From positions 1-64,000 of the forward strand of contig CACLYQ010000002.1 of the NCBI GenBank assembly GCA_902611175.1: 64,000 nt of DNA. The letters are read 5' to 3'. This document shows, piece by piece, positions 38,148-48,590 of the stretch. The position numbers and the translations under genes were made by a program. The notes beneath the pieces are model-generated. The model was not told the DNA's origin. It saw only the letters and a program-made list of their open reading frames with translations, and ran no database searches. Position 1 is the first letter of the stretch, and the number at the start of each line of letters is the position of its first letter. The stretch is from an uncultured Pelagibacteraceae bacterium (GTDB lineage: Bacteria > Pseudomonadota > Alphaproteobacteria > Pelagibacterales > Pelagibacteraceae).

Positions 38148-39302
38148 ATGAGATTAAAAGATTGTCATAACTTTTATGATTTTAGAAAACTAGCAAAACA
38201 AAAGCTTCCATCTCCAATATTTCATTATATTGATGGAGCGGCAGATGATGAAATAACTTATGCAAGAAATAGTAGCGCATTTAATGACGTTGACTTAGTT
38301 CCAAATGTTTTAAGAGGTGTTGAAAATGTGGACTTATCAACGACTATTTTTGGAAAAAAACTAGATTTACCTTTTTATTGTTCTCCAACAGCTCTGCAAA
38401 GGCTATTCCACTACGAAGGAGAAAGAGCGGTTGGAAAAGCTGCAAAGAAGTTTAACACGATGTTTGGTGTTTCAGCATTGGCTACAGTTAGTGTTGAGGA
38501 AATTTCCTCTTTAATAGATACACCAAAAATGTTTCAATTTTATTTCCATAAAGACAGAGGATTAAATGACTCTTGTTTAGAAAGAGCGAAAGCAGCAAAA
38601 TTTGATGTGATGGCTTTAACTGTTGATACGATAACAGGAGGAAATCGTGAAAGAGATTTAAGAACTGGATTTACATCACCTCCAAAATTAACACTTTCGA
38701 GTTTGTTTAGTTTTGCCACAAAACCAATGTGGGGAATAAATTATTTAACTAAAGGGAAATTTGAACTACCACATCTTCAAGATTTTGTTAAAGAAGGCAC
38801 TGACACAAATACTTCAATTGGTAATTATTTTTCTACTATGTTGGATCAATCTATGAACTGGGACGACGCTGAAAAATTGTGCTCTCAGTGGGGTGGTCAT
38901 TTTGCGCTTAAGGGAGTTATGAGTGTTGAAGATGCTAAAAGAGCGGTTGATATCGGATGCACTGGTATAATGGTATCAAATCATGGAGGTAGACAGCTTG
39001 ACGGTTCTAGATCACCATTTGATCAATTAGCTGAAATTGTAGATGCAGTTGGCGATAAGCTAGATGTTATTTGTGAAGGGGGATTTCAAAGAGGAACCCA
39101 TATGTTAAAAGCTTTATCTATGGGGGCAAAAGCATGTGCTGGTGGAAGATTATATCTTTATGCTTTAGCTGCAGCAGGTCAAGAAGGTGTCGAGAGAGCA
39201 CTTAACTTATATAAAACTGAATTAGTAAGAGACATGAAATTAATGGGCTGTACAAAAATCAGTGATCTTAATCGAAATAATTTAAGATTCCGAAATCCAT
39301 GA
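38148..39302 (+). CDS. alpha-hydroxy-acid oxidase/dehydrogenase (LldD family), copy 1
   Basis: FHYIDGAADDE, LALTVDT-type motif (MALTVDTITGGNRERDLRTGF), VSNHGGRQLDGSRSPFD. Confidence 0.93.
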   Translation: MRLKDCHNFYDFRKLAKQKLPSPIFHYIDGAADDEITYARNSSAFNDVDLVPNVLRGVENVDLSTTIFGKKLDLPFYCSPTALQRLFHYEGERAVGKAAKKFNTMFGVSALATVSVEEISSLIDTPKMFQFYFHKDRGLNDSCLERAKAAKFDVMALTVDTITGGNRERDLRTGFTSPPKLTLSSLFSFATKPMWGINYLTKGKFELPHLQDFVKEGTDTNTSIGNYFSTMLDQSMNWDDAEKLCSQWGGHFALKGVMSVEDAKRAVDIGCTGIMVSNHGGRQLDGSRSPFDQLAEIVDAVGDKLDVICEGGFQRGTHMLKALSMGAKACAGGRLYLYALAAAGQEGVERALNLYKTELVRDMKLMGCTKISDLNRNNLRFRNP

Positions 39303-40450
39303 GCTTGAAGAATTGTTACAATTTCGAGGATTTTAGAAAATTAGCTAAAAAAAGATTACCAGCTCCGATTTTTCATTACATTGATGGTGGTGCAGATGAT
39401 GAAACCACTCTAAAAAGAAATACAAATTCGTTTGATGATTGTGATTTAGTGCCTAATATTCTAAGAAGCGTAGGAGAACCTGATTTATCCACAACAGTTT
39501 TTGGAAGAAAAATTGATATGCCGATTTTTTTATCTCCTACTGCTATGCAAAGTTTATATCATCCTGATGGAGATAAAGCTTCAGCGCGCGCTGCAGAAAA
39601 ATTTGGTACTATGTATAGTATGTCGACAATGGCATCATTTTCTATTGAAGAAATTGCTAACATATCAAGTGGACCAAAATTATTTCAACTTTATATTCAT
39701 AAAGACAAATCATTCACTGATGATTTGATTGATAGGTGTAAAAGAGCAAACTTCGATGGTCTGTGTTTAACAGTTGATACAATTGTTGCTGGAAATAGAG
39801 AAAGAGATCACAGAACTGGATTTACAACTCCTCCTAAATTTACTCTAGAAAGTATAATGAATTTTGCAATGAGACCCGGATGGTTATTTAGATACTTCAC
39901 AAACAAAAAGTTTGAACTAGCTAATATTAAACACAAAACTGATAAAGGGACCAATATTACAAAATCTGTAATAGATTATGTTAATGAACAGTATGATCCA
40001 AAAATGAATTGGGACGATGCAGAATACTGTATAAAAAAATGGGACGGGCCTTTTGCATTAAAAGGTGTGATGTCAGTTGAAGACGCAAAGAGAGCAGTTG
40101 ATATTGGTTGTACTGCGATAATAATTTCTAATCATGGAGGAAGACAACTTGATGGATCTAGAACTCCATTTGATCAACTAAAGGCTATTTCAGATGCTGT
40201 GGGTGATAAGGTTGAGATAATTTTAGATGGAGGTGTTAGACGGGGAACTCATGTTCTAAAGGCTTTAGCTGCAGGTGCAACTGCTTGTAGTTTTGGTAAA
40301 GCTTTTTTGTTTAGCTTAGGAGCGGGTGGACAGCAAGGAGTAGAGAGGCTGCTTCAAAATATGCACGACGAAATTAGAAGGAATATGATCCTTATGGGCT
40401 GCAAAAGTGTAAAAGAGTTAGATAGATCAAAGATAATTTACCGTAATTAA
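39299..40450 (+). CDS. alpha-hydroxy-acid oxidase/dehydrogenase (LldD family), copy 2
   Basis: Tandem paralog; FHYIDGGADDE, LTVDTIVAGNRERDHRTGF, ISNHGGRQLDGSRTPFD; ATGA overlap with copy 1. Confidence 0.93.
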   Translation: MSLKNCYNFEDFRKLAKKRLPAPIFHYIDGGADDETTLKRNTNSFDDCDLVPNILRSVGEPDLSTTVFGRKIDMPIFLSPTAMQSLYHPDGDKASARAAEKFGTMYSMSTMASFSIEEIANISSGPKLFQLYIHKDKSFTDDLIDRCKRANFDGLCLTVDTIVAGNRERDHRTGFTTPPKFTLESIMNFAMRPGWLFRYFTNKKFELANIKHKTDKGTNITKSVIDYVNEQYDPKMNWDDAEYCIKKWDGPFALKGVMSVEDAKRAVDIGCTAIIISNHGGRQLDGSRTPFDQLKAISDAVGDKVEIILDGGVRRGTHVLKALAAGATACSFGKAFLFSLGAGGQQGVERLLQNMHDEIRRNMILMGCKSVKELDRSKIIYRN

Positions 40451-40539
40451 ATATTTTTTATAAATAATTTTTATTATTATTTACACTTTAAATAAATAGA
40501 CATGAAGATGCTTTTCAGTTAATTTGTCGACGAAAAATT

Positions 40540-41709
40540 ATGATTGAACTAGCAAAAGCATTAGATCGTTTAGGAACTGAAAGTGCATTTTCTGTTTTAG
40601 CAGAAGCAAAAAAATTAGAAGCACAAGGAAAACCTATGATCCATTTAGGTCTAGGACAACCTGACTTTAAAACTCCAAAACATGTAGTCGAAGCTGCAAA
40701 AAAAGCTTTAGATGACGGTCATCATGGTTATGTTTTATCAAATGGAATTCCAGAATGTCGAGAAGCTGTCGCAAGATGGGTTAAGAGACTTTACAATGCT
40801 GATATTGATCCAAATAGAGTTTTAATAATGCCAGGTGGTAAACCTACAATGTATTATGCAATTACTTGTTATGGAGAACCAGGTGTTGAAATAATTCATC
40901 CTACTCCAGCTTTTCCAATTTATGAATCAATGATTAACTACTCTGGAGCAAAAGCTGTTCCATATGATTTAACTGAGGATAAAGATTTAAAATTTGATCC
41001 AGACAAAATTCTATCTTTGATAACTGACAAAACTAGACTTTTAATCTTAATTAATCCAAATAACCCAACTGGAAGTTTTGTTGAAAAACCTGCAATTGAT
41101 TACCTGGCAAAAGAATTAGAAAAACATCCGCAAGTCACAATTTTAAGTGATGAAATTTATAGTAGACAAATTTTTGACTATAAAGAAATGCCGACTTTCT
41201 TTAACTATCCTAACTTAAGAGACAGATTAATTGTTCTTGAGGGTTGGAGTAAAGCATATTCTATGACTGGATGGAGACTTGGTTGGAGTTACTGGCCAGA
41301 GCATTTGGTTGAACATGTAAACAAACTTTTGATTAATAGTGTATCATGTGTAAATGCAGCAGCCCAATATGCTGGTATAGCTGCATTAGATGGTCCAGAA
41401 GACTCAATTAAAGATATGTTAGACAAATTTACGTTAAGAAGAAATTTAATTCATAAAGGATTAAATGATTTACCAGGAGTTGAGTGTAGTTTGCCGGGAG
41501 GAGCTTTTTATGCTTTTCCGAATATAAAAGGGACTGGCATGAATGGATCTGAGTTTTGCAAAAAAGCTATGCATGAAGCTGGAGTAGCAATTGTTCCTGG
41601 CACTGCGTTTGGTAAGACTTGTAATGATTATGTTAGATTTAGTTTTGCTGCATCTAGAGATAATATAATGCAAGCCTTGGAAAACATAGGCAAGATGCTT
41701 TCTAAATAA
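40540..41709 (+). CDS. pyridoxal-phosphate aminotransferase class I/II
   Basis: HLGLGQPDFKTP, NPNNPTGSF, LEGWSKAYSMTGWRLGW. Confidence 0.94.
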   Translation: MIELAKALDRLGTESAFSVLAEAKKLEAQGKPMIHLGLGQPDFKTPKHVVEAAKKALDDGHHGYVLSNGIPECREAVARWVKRLYNADIDPNRVLIMPGGKPTMYYAITCYGEPGVEIIHPTPAFPIYESMINYSGAKAVPYDLTEDKDLKFDPDKILSLITDKTRLLILINPNNPTGSFVEKPAIDYLAKELEKHPQVTILSDEIYSRQIFDYKEMPTFFNYPNLRDRLIVLEGWSKAYSMTGWRLGWSYWPEHLVEHVNKLLINSVSCVNAAAQYAGIAALDGPEDSIKDMLDKFTLRRNLIHKGLNDLPGVECSLPGGAFYAFPNIKGTGMNGSEFCKKAMHEAGVAIVPGTAFGKTCNDYVRFSFAASRDNIMQALENIGKMLSK

Positions 41710-41746
41710 ACTGTATTTTTAACTAATATTTTTGTATTATTAATTA

Positions 41747-43120
41747 ATGAATGAAACTGTCCAAGCAGAATTAAAAAAGATATTTAATGGGAGATTTTCC
41801 ACATCTGAGTCTACTCGTGCAAATTATGCAAGAGGAGAAGATACCTATAATCCAATATTATCGAAGGCAGTTGTATTTCCAGAAACTAATGAAGAAGTTT
41901 CAAAAATCCTTAAAATTTGTAACGAGCACAAAATTCCTGTTGTCCCGTTTGGTACAGGCACTTCTCTTGAAGGTCATGTTGTTGGAAATCAAAATGGTAT
42001 TACAATTTCTCTAGAAAAAATGAATAAAGTTTTAAGCGTAAATGCTGAAGATTTTGATTGCAGAGTACAAGCAAATGTAACAAGAAAACAATTAAATGAA
42101 TACTTAAGAGAAGACGGAGTATTTTTTCCAATAGATCCTGGTGCGGATGCTGCACTCGGTGGTATGGCATCTACTTCAGCTTCAGGAACAATGGCAGTTA
42201 AATATGGAACAATGAGAACAGTTATTTCTGGTTTAACAGTTGTTTTACCAAATGGAGACATAATTAAAACCGGTGCAAGAACCAAAAAAACTTCTGCGGG
42301 ATATAACTTAACTAATTTGTTTATTGGATCTGAGGGAACTTTAGGAATTATTACAGAAGTTCAATTAAGATTATCACCAATACCTGAGAGTATAATGAGT
42401 GCAGTTTGCTATTTTACAGATTTAGACTCAGCAGTAAAGACTGCACAAGAAGTTATTCAGTATGGTGTTCCAATTGCAAGAATTGAAATGTTAAACAAAG
42501 ATCAAATGGAAATTAGCATTAAATATTCAAAGTTAGAAAACATCAAAGCATCACCAACTTTATTCTTTGAATTTCATGGTAGTGAACTATCAAATAATGA
42601 GTCTATAAAAATTGTTGAAGAATTATCAAAAAATAATGGTGGAAGTGATTTTCAATGGGCATCTTCTCCCGAAGAACAAAAAATACTCTGGAAAGCAAGG
42701 CATGATGTTTACTATTCAGTAAAAGCTTTAGGCCATGATATGAAAGTGTATTCTACAGATGTTTGCGTACCAATTTCAAAGTTAGTTGAGTGTATTTCAT
42801 GGGCGGAAAAAGAAGTTAAAAAATTAGGTTTAACTGCACCAATGGTTGGTCATGTTGGAGATGGAAATTTTCATTCAATAATATTGTATGATCCTGACGA
42901 TGAAGAAAAACAAAAAAAAATTAGACAGTACAGCGATGATCTTATTAACAAAGCTTTAGAGTTAGAGGGAACAATTACAGGAGAACATGGAATTGGTCTT
43001 CAAAAAAAACATTACTTATTAAGAGAGCACCCAGACAATTTGCCAGTGATGAAAGCTATTAAAAGAAGCATTGATGTAAACAATATCATGAATCCTGGTA
43101 AGGTTTTTGATCTAAATTAA
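41747..43120 (+). CDS. FAD-binding oxidase (GlcD / D-lactate dehydrogenase type)
   Basis: VVPFGTGTSLEGHV, TSASGTMAVKYGTMR, LFIGSEGTLGIITEV, GHVGDGNFHSIILYD, GTITGEHGIGLQKK. Confidence 0.94.
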   Translation: MNETVQAELKKIFNGRFSTSESTRANYARGEDTYNPILSKAVVFPETNEEVSKILKICNEHKIPVVPFGTGTSLEGHVVGNQNGITISLEKMNKVLSVNAEDFDCRVQANVTRKQLNEYLREDGVFFPIDPGADAALGGMASTSASGTMAVKYGTMRTVISGLTVVLPNGDIIKTGARTKKTSAGYNLTNLFIGSEGTLGIITEVQLRLSPIPESIMSAVCYFTDLDSAVKTAQEVIQYGVPIARIEMLNKDQMEISIKYSKLENIKASPTLFFEFHGSELSNNESIKIVEELSKNNGGSDFQWASSPEEQKILWKARHDVYYSVKALGHDMKVYSTDVCVPISKLVECISWAEKEVKKLGLTAPMVGHVGDGNFHSIILYDPDDEEKQKKIRQYSDDLINKALELEGTITGEHGIGLQKKHYLLREHPDNLPVMKAIKRSIDVNNIMNPGKVFDLN

Positions 43121-43131
43121 TCCAAAATAAA

Positions 43132-44085
43132 ATGAAAAAAATTTTAATCACAAGAAGGCTTTTAAGATCTTGTGAGGATAAAGCTAAAGAATTATTTGAT
43201 GCTAAATTTAATTTAAATGATGAACTCTACTCTCAAAATAAGCTAATAGAGATGAGTTCAGGCTGTGATGGTATTTTATCAGCTCTAACAGATAAGCTAG
43301 ATGCTGAAACAATTAATCATTTACCGGATAGTATCAAAATTATTTCAAACTTTGCTGTAGGTTTTGGAAATATAGATTTAGAAGCTGCAAAGAAAAGAGG
43401 GATTACAGTAACAAACACGCCAGATGTTTTAACCGATGCAACTGCAGAAATTGGGGTTTTGTTGATATTAGGTGCATGCAGAAGAGCATCTGAAGGAATT
43501 GAAAAAGCTAGAGAAGGTGGCTGGGTTTGGTCAGCAGATATGTTGATTGGTAAACAATTAACAGGCACAAGACTTGGAATACTTGGAATGGGTAGAATTG
43601 GTCAAAAAATAGCAAAAATTGCTAAATCTTTAGGTATGATAATTCATTATCACAATCGTTCAAAATTAAGTGAAGAAAAAGAACAAGGTGCAACTTACCA
43701 CGACAACTTAAATGATTTGATGAAAGTCTCTGATGTCCTTTCGGTATGTTGTCCTGCATCTAAAGAGACAATAAATTTAATCAATAAAGATACACTAGAA
43801 CTATTACCTAAAGGTGCTGTAGTGACCAATGTTGCAAGAGGAGATATAATTGAAGATGAAGCTTTAATAGATGCTTTGGAAAGAAGAAAAGTTTATGCAG
43901 TTGGGCTAGATGTATACAAAAATGAACCAAATTTAAATCCAGGATATCTTAAACACAAAAGTGCTTTTATTCTTCCTCATTTGGGTAGCGCGACTAAAGA
44001 AACTAGAACCGCAATGGCTAATCTAGCTATAGATAATATTGATGAGTTTTTCAAAACAGGTGGATGCAAAAACAAAGTTAATTAA
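43132..44085 (+). CDS. D-2-hydroxyacid dehydrogenase (glyoxylate reductase type)
   Basis: TNTPDVLTDATAEIGVLLIL, RLGILGMGRIGQKIAK, VTNVARGDIIEDEALIDAL. Confidence 0.94.
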   Translation: MKKILITRRLLRSCEDKAKELFDAKFNLNDELYSQNKLIEMSSGCDGILSALTDKLDAETINHLPDSIKIISNFAVGFGNIDLEAAKKRGITVTNTPDVLTDATAEIGVLLILGACRRASEGIEKAREGGWVWSADMLIGKQLTGTRLGILGMGRIGQKIAKIAKSLGMIIHYHNRSKLSEEKEQGATYHDNLNDLMKVSDVLSVCCPASKETINLINKDTLELLPKGAVVTNVARGDIIEDEALIDALERRKVYAVGLDVYKNEPNLNPGYLKHKSAFILPHLGSATKETRTAMANLAIDNIDEFFKTGGCKNKVN

Positions 44086-44189
44086 CAATCTCAAGTTGTA
44101 ATTGGTAATTAAAATTATTCTAACTTTCTAGACATATTTTTTATTTCAATTTAGAATTTGTTTATAAAAAAAAATTAGAGAGGAAAATA

Positions 44190-45251
44190 ATGAAAGCACA
44201 GGTTTTACATAAGTATGACCCAGAAATGAAAGCAGATGTTTGGGTTACAGGTGAAGAGTTACCAAATCCTAAAATTGAGAAAGCAAGCGATGTCATTGTT
44301 AAAATTGGAGCTGCAGGTGTTTGTAGAACTGATTTGCATATAATTGAAGGAGTTTGGAAGCACATTACAGATCAAAATAACGATCTATTGCCGATGGTAA
44401 TGGGACATGAGAACGCTGGATGGATAGAGGAAGTTGGTAAAGATGTTACAGGATTTAAAAAAGGAGATGCAGTTATTTTACACCCTAAAGTTTCTGGCAC
44501 AGGAGGAACATGCTTGGATTGTAGAAGAGGAAACGATATGCATGCTGAAGATCCAATTTTTGCAGGTTTGAATGTAAAACACGGGGGATATTCAGAATTA
44601 CTTCAAACTAGCGTAAGAAATCTAATAAAAATTCCAAAAGTTTTAGGTCCAATAGACGTTGCGCCATTTTCAGACGCAGGTTTAACTGCTTACAGAGTTG
44701 TAAAAAAAGCTACTAGACACCTTCTGCCAGGTGAAAATTGTGTAATCATAGGTGCTGGTGGATTAGGACATATAGCAATTCAATGTATGAAAGCAATGTG
44801 TGCCGCAAATATTATTGTTGTTGAAAAAGCAAAAGCGCCTTTAGAACATGCAATGGAACTAGGAGCTGACCATGGAGTTTTAATAGATGGTAATGAAATT
44901 GAAAAAGTAAAAGAACTTACAAAAGGAAAAGGTGCAGAGGCTGTTATAGATTTTGTTGGTGAAAAAGGTTCTACGCCAATGGGAATTAAAATGACCAAAG
45001 CAACTGGGACTTTCTATATTGTAGGTTACGGAGAAGAAATAAGAGTTTTGGCGATTGATATGATCGATCAAGAAAAAAGTATAGTTGGAAGCTTAGTAGG
45101 TACATGGGCTGAATTATATGAATTAATGGAACTAGCAGATAAAGGTTTAGTAAAACTTTCAATGAAAGAATACAAACTTGAAGAAGCTAATAAAGCACTA
45201 CATGATTTAAATGATGGTAAGATTAAAGGTCGTGCAGTGTTAGTTCCATAA
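44190..45251 (+). CDS. zinc-dependent alcohol dehydrogenase
   Basis: GAAGVCRTDLHIIEG, MGHENAGWIEEVG, IIGAGGLGHIAIQCMKA. Confidence 0.93.
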   Translation: MKAQVLHKYDPEMKADVWVTGEELPNPKIEKASDVIVKIGAAGVCRTDLHIIEGVWKHITDQNNDLLPMVMGHENAGWIEEVGKDVTGFKKGDAVILHPKVSGTGGTCLDCRRGNDMHAEDPIFAGLNVKHGGYSELLQTSVRNLIKIPKVLGPIDVAPFSDAGLTAYRVVKKATRHLLPGENCVIIGAGGLGHIAIQCMKAMCAANIIVVEKAKAPLEHAMELGADHGVLIDGNEIEKVKELTKGKGAEAVIDFVGEKGSTPMGIKMTKATGTFYIVGYGEEIRVLAIDMIDQEKSIVGSLVGTWAELYELMELADKGLVKLSMKEYKLEEANKALHDLNDGKIKGRAVLVP

Positions 45252-45275
45252 TTAACAACAAAGAGAGGAAAAAAG

Positions 45276-46811
45276 ATGAAGACAATAAAAACTTGCGTAA
45301 CCGCTCTAATATCAGCTTTGTTGGTATTTAGTCCTGTTGCGTATGCTGATAAGTGGAGTGATCAGTTTCCACATATCAAAGCAACTGGGGATATTCCTGG
45401 TGATTGTTCTTACGAGTCTATGTCTAAGAAAAACTATAAAGGCAAGACGCTTAAGATTAATACACATGCTGTACCAGTCATGGGAGAGCCAACAGCTCTA
45501 CATGCTGAGCAGTTCGCTAAACTTACTGGAGCAAAAGTTGATGTTACTCATACACCAGCAGGTGACTTATATGCGAAAGCAATGGTACCATTTCAAGCTG
45601 GACAAGCTCCATATGACATCGTTTTTGGATTTTCAAACTTCATTAACGATTGGAGAAGATACTTAGAGCCAGTTCCAAAGAAATACGTTGAGATGAAACA
45701 AATGAAAGACGTTACCCCGTCTCACATTGGTGTAGCATCTTGGGATGGTGTTATGTATCAGTTTCCGGTTGATGGAGACAGACATTATCTAAAATATAGA
45801 AAAGATGTAATTGATAATCCTGAGTACCAAAAGCAATATAAGGAAGCTACTGGTAAAGAGTTAAAGGTACCAACAACTTGGAAAGAATATGGAGAAATGG
45901 CCGCTTATTTCAATGGATGGGATTGGGATGGTGATGGCGAGAAAGAATATGGATCAGCAGAAGTTATGAAAAAAGATGACCTGATGTATGCTGCTTTCTA
46001 TTCAAGATCTGCTGCTTACTCTAAAAATCCAAAAACACCAGGTGGTTTTTTCTTTGATTTAGAAACTATGAAACCACTAATTAACAATCCAGGTTTTGTT
46101 GAAGCATTAACAGATTGGGTTGCAGCAACCAAATATGTTCCACCAGGAGGAATAAATTTTGGTTTAGGTGATGAAATTGGATCATTTGGTGGAGGACAAA
46201 CTTTGTTTAGTTTTTCATGGGATGATGCATTTGTTGCTGCTATGCAACCAGATAGTCCAATAAACAATAAAGTTGGTGCTGCACAGTTACCAGGAGCAAT
46301 GAAAGTTTGGAATAGAAAAACTAACTCTTGGGATGAAGGCTTTAACCAAGCTCCTTTCTTCGTATGGGGATGGGCAGTTGGAGTAGCTAAGAAAAGTAAA
46401 GAGAAAGAAATGGCTTTCGATTACCTATGTTTCTTCGCTAACGAAGCTAACCACCAAGCGGACATTGGAATTGGTAGATTTGGTGTAAACCCATTTAGAA
46501 ATGACGACTTTAAAGTTGATGTATGGACACAAATTGGTTGGGATAAAGATATTGCTCAATCATATGTTGATACTCTTGCACAAATGGAACAAAGTAAAAA
46601 TAGAGTATTTCCATTAAGAGTTCCTGGAACTTTTGAGTTTAATGCTGCATTGGCTACTGCTGCTGCAAAAGCATTAGCTGGTCAATTATCTCCACAAGCT
46701 GCTTTAGACGAAGCTGCTAAACAGTGGGAAGATATACTTAACAGAGTAGGAAAAGATAACGTAAGAAAAGCCTATGCTGTTGGTGTAGCAATGGAAGATA
46801 ATAAGCAATAA
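45276..46811 (+). CDS. ABC transporter extracellular solute-binding protein (family 1, sugar/polyol type)
   Basis: Signal peptide; HAEQFAKLTGAKVDVTHTPAGDLYAKAMVPFQAGQAPYDIVFG; followed by permeases and ATPases. Confidence 0.92.
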   Translation: MKTIKTCVTALISALLVFSPVAYADKWSDQFPHIKATGDIPGDCSYESMSKKNYKGKTLKINTHAVPVMGEPTALHAEQFAKLTGAKVDVTHTPAGDLYAKAMVPFQAGQAPYDIVFGFSNFINDWRRYLEPVPKKYVEMKQMKDVTPSHIGVASWDGVMYQFPVDGDRHYLKYRKDVIDNPEYQKQYKEATGKELKVPTTWKEYGEMAAYFNGWDWDGDGEKEYGSAEVMKKDDLMYAAFYSRSAAYSKNPKTPGGFFFDLETMKPLINNPGFVEALTDWVAATKYVPPGGINFGLGDEIGSFGGGQTLFSFSWDDAFVAAMQPDSPINNKVGAAQLPGAMKVWNRKTNSWDEGFNQAPFFVWGWAVGVAKKSKEKEMAFDYLCFFANEANHQADIGIGRFGVNPFRNDDFKVDVWTQIGWDKDIAQSYVDTLAQMEQSKNRVFPLRVPGTFEFNAALATAAAKALAGQLSPQAALDEAAKQWEDILNRVGKDNVRKAYAVGVAMEDNKQ

Positions 46812-46823
46812 TTTTGTAAACTT

Positions 46824-46845
46824 GTGGCCGTTTTTTAACGGCCAC
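46824..46845 (+). terminator. hairpin between the binding-protein and permease genes
   Basis: GTGGCCGTT-TTTT-AACGGCCAC, 9-bp perfect stem followed by ATTTT. Confidence 0.75.
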
Positions 46846-46872
46846 ATTTTAAAATAATCCAAAAAAAAAATT

Positions 46873-47739
46873 ATGAATTTTAAACACAAGTTTGTTTTTT
46901 TATTCCCAGGATTGTTTGTACTTATTGGAATTTTAATTTTTCCAATTATTTTTACTATTAGATTAAGTCTTTCTGGATGGAATAGTTATACACCAGAAAT
47001 GAACTTCATAGGCATTACGAATTACATAAGGTTATTTACTGATGACCCGAGGTTTTGGGAGTCTTTTTTTAGGCTAAGTTTTTTATCAGTAACTACAGTT
47101 ATTCTTCAATATGTTATCGGATTTGCTTTAGCGATGATGGTTTGGAGAGAAATAAAATTTAAAAGATTTTTTAGAGTAATTTTTCTAGTACCAATGATGA
47201 CAACTCCAGTAATAATGACAGTTATTTGGAGAACATTTTTTCATGAGTCACTAGGTCCTGTAAATGATTTGTTAGGTGGATTAGGAGTAAAACCTATTTT
47301 ATGGTTGAGTGATCCAGTTATTGCAAAGTTTACTGTTATAATTGTTGAAGTTTGGCAATGGACACCGTTTATGTTTTTACTATTACTAGCTGGACTTTTG
47401 TCACTTCCAAAAGAACCCTTTTTGGCAGCCGCTATAGATGGAGCAAGTCCATTTAGAAAATTTGTTTATGTAACCTTTCCTTTGATGGCTCCAATATCAA
47501 TTGGAGCAATAATAATAAGACTTATCGAGGCTTCAAAAATAATGGATACAGTATTTGTTTTGACCTCAGGAGGACCAGGTACTGCAACTGAGACCTCAAG
47601 TTTTTATATTTATATTAAAGGATTAAGAGAATTTCAGATGGGTTATGCAGCAACCTTATCTTTCACTTATCTTGTAATAATGATTATCAGTTTAACGATA
47701 ATAGCTAAAGTTTTAACCAAATTAATGATCAAAGAATAA
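46873..47739 (+). CDS. ABC transporter permease (MalF/UgpA type)
   Basis: VPMMTTPVIMTVIWRTFFHE, AAAIDGASPFRKFVYVTFPLMAP. Confidence 0.94.
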   Translation: MNFKHKFVFLFPGLFVLIGILIFPIIFTIRLSLSGWNSYTPEMNFIGITNYIRLFTDDPRFWESFFRLSFLSVTTVILQYVIGFALAMMVWREIKFKRFFRVIFLVPMMTTPVIMTVIWRTFFHESLGPVNDLLGGLGVKPILWLSDPVIAKFTVIIVEVWQWTPFMFLLLLAGLLSLPKEPFLAAAIDGASPFRKFVYVTFPLMAPISIGAIIIRLIEASKIMDTVFVLTSGGPGTATETSSFYIYIKGLREFQMGYAATLSFTYLVIMIISLTIIAKVLTKLMIKE

Positions 47740-47741
47740 CT

Positions 47742-48590
47742 ATGAGCAAACTTTACACTTTTCTTAAATATTTCTTTATTACATTTTGGACTGTATTTGT
47801 TGTTGCACCTTTTCTCTGGGCTGTATCAACATCTTTTAAAGACTTCCAATCTGTAAATAGTAAAGTAACTTATATACCTTGGTTAGATTTCGAACCAACA
47901 CTGGAGGGTTGGAGAGTTTTAATTAAGTCTCCAGCTAAAGGTGGAGTAGATATTGTCGAGCCTTATTTTAACAGTATTTTTGTAACCTGTACTGCTAGTT
48001 TAATAAGTATTGTTCTTGGAACACTTGCTGCTTATGCACTATCAAGATTTACCTTTAAAGCCGGATTTGTTAGAAACAACGATATTACTTTTTTCTTCAT
48101 TTCACAAAGAATCATGCCTCCAATTGTATTATCAATTCCTTTCTTTATTTTTCTAAGCACAATAGGATTGCTTGATAGTTTATTAGGTCTAGTGGTCGTA
48201 TATATCGTTTTATTAATGCCAATTGCTGTTTGGATTATGGTAGATTTTTTTAATAGAGTTCCAAAAGAATTAGATGAGACTGCATTAATTGATGGGTGTA
48301 ATCCTTATCAAGCTTTCTATAAAGTTGTTTTACCAAATTCAATACCTGGATTAATTGTTGCGGGAATGTTTTGTATTATTTTTGGATGGATAGATTTCTT
48401 TTTTGCATTTATTTTGACATTTACTGAAGTACAATTGTTACCTGTAAAAGTTGTTGCACTTAATTCATCAATAACACCATGGTGGAGCCTTTCAGCATCA
48501 GCTTTAGTCTCAGTTGCACCATTAATAATCGTTGCATTTATAGTTGAGAGATATCTATCAAAAGGAAATTTATCAGGAGCATTAAAATAA
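47742..48590 (+). CDS. ABC transporter permease (MalG/UgpE type)
   Basis: LGTLAAYALSRF, ELDETALIDGCNPYQAFYKVVLPNSIPGL. Confidence 0.94.
   Translation: MSKLYTFLKYFFITFWTVFVVAPFLWAVSTSFKDFQSVNSKVTYIPWLDFEPTLEGWRVLIKSPAKGGVDIVEPYFNSIFVTCTASLISIVLGTLAAYALSRFTFKAGFVRNNDITFFFISQRIMPPIVLSIPFFIFLSTIGLLDSLLGLVVVYIVLLMPIAVWIMVDFFNRVPKELDETALIDGCNPYQAFYKVVLPNSIPGLIVAGMFCIIFGWIDFFFAFILTFTEVQLLPVKVVALNSSITPWWSLSASALVSVAPLIIVAFIVERYLSKGNLSGALK

Noticed and set aside
41989-42285. 98-aa ORF antisense to the GlcD-type gene
   Set aside because: Shadow ORF; no independent support.
45909-45950. DWDGDGEKEYGS calcium-loop-like motif in the ABC binding protein
   Set aside because: Lacks the terminal Glu of a full EF-hand loop; too weak to claim.
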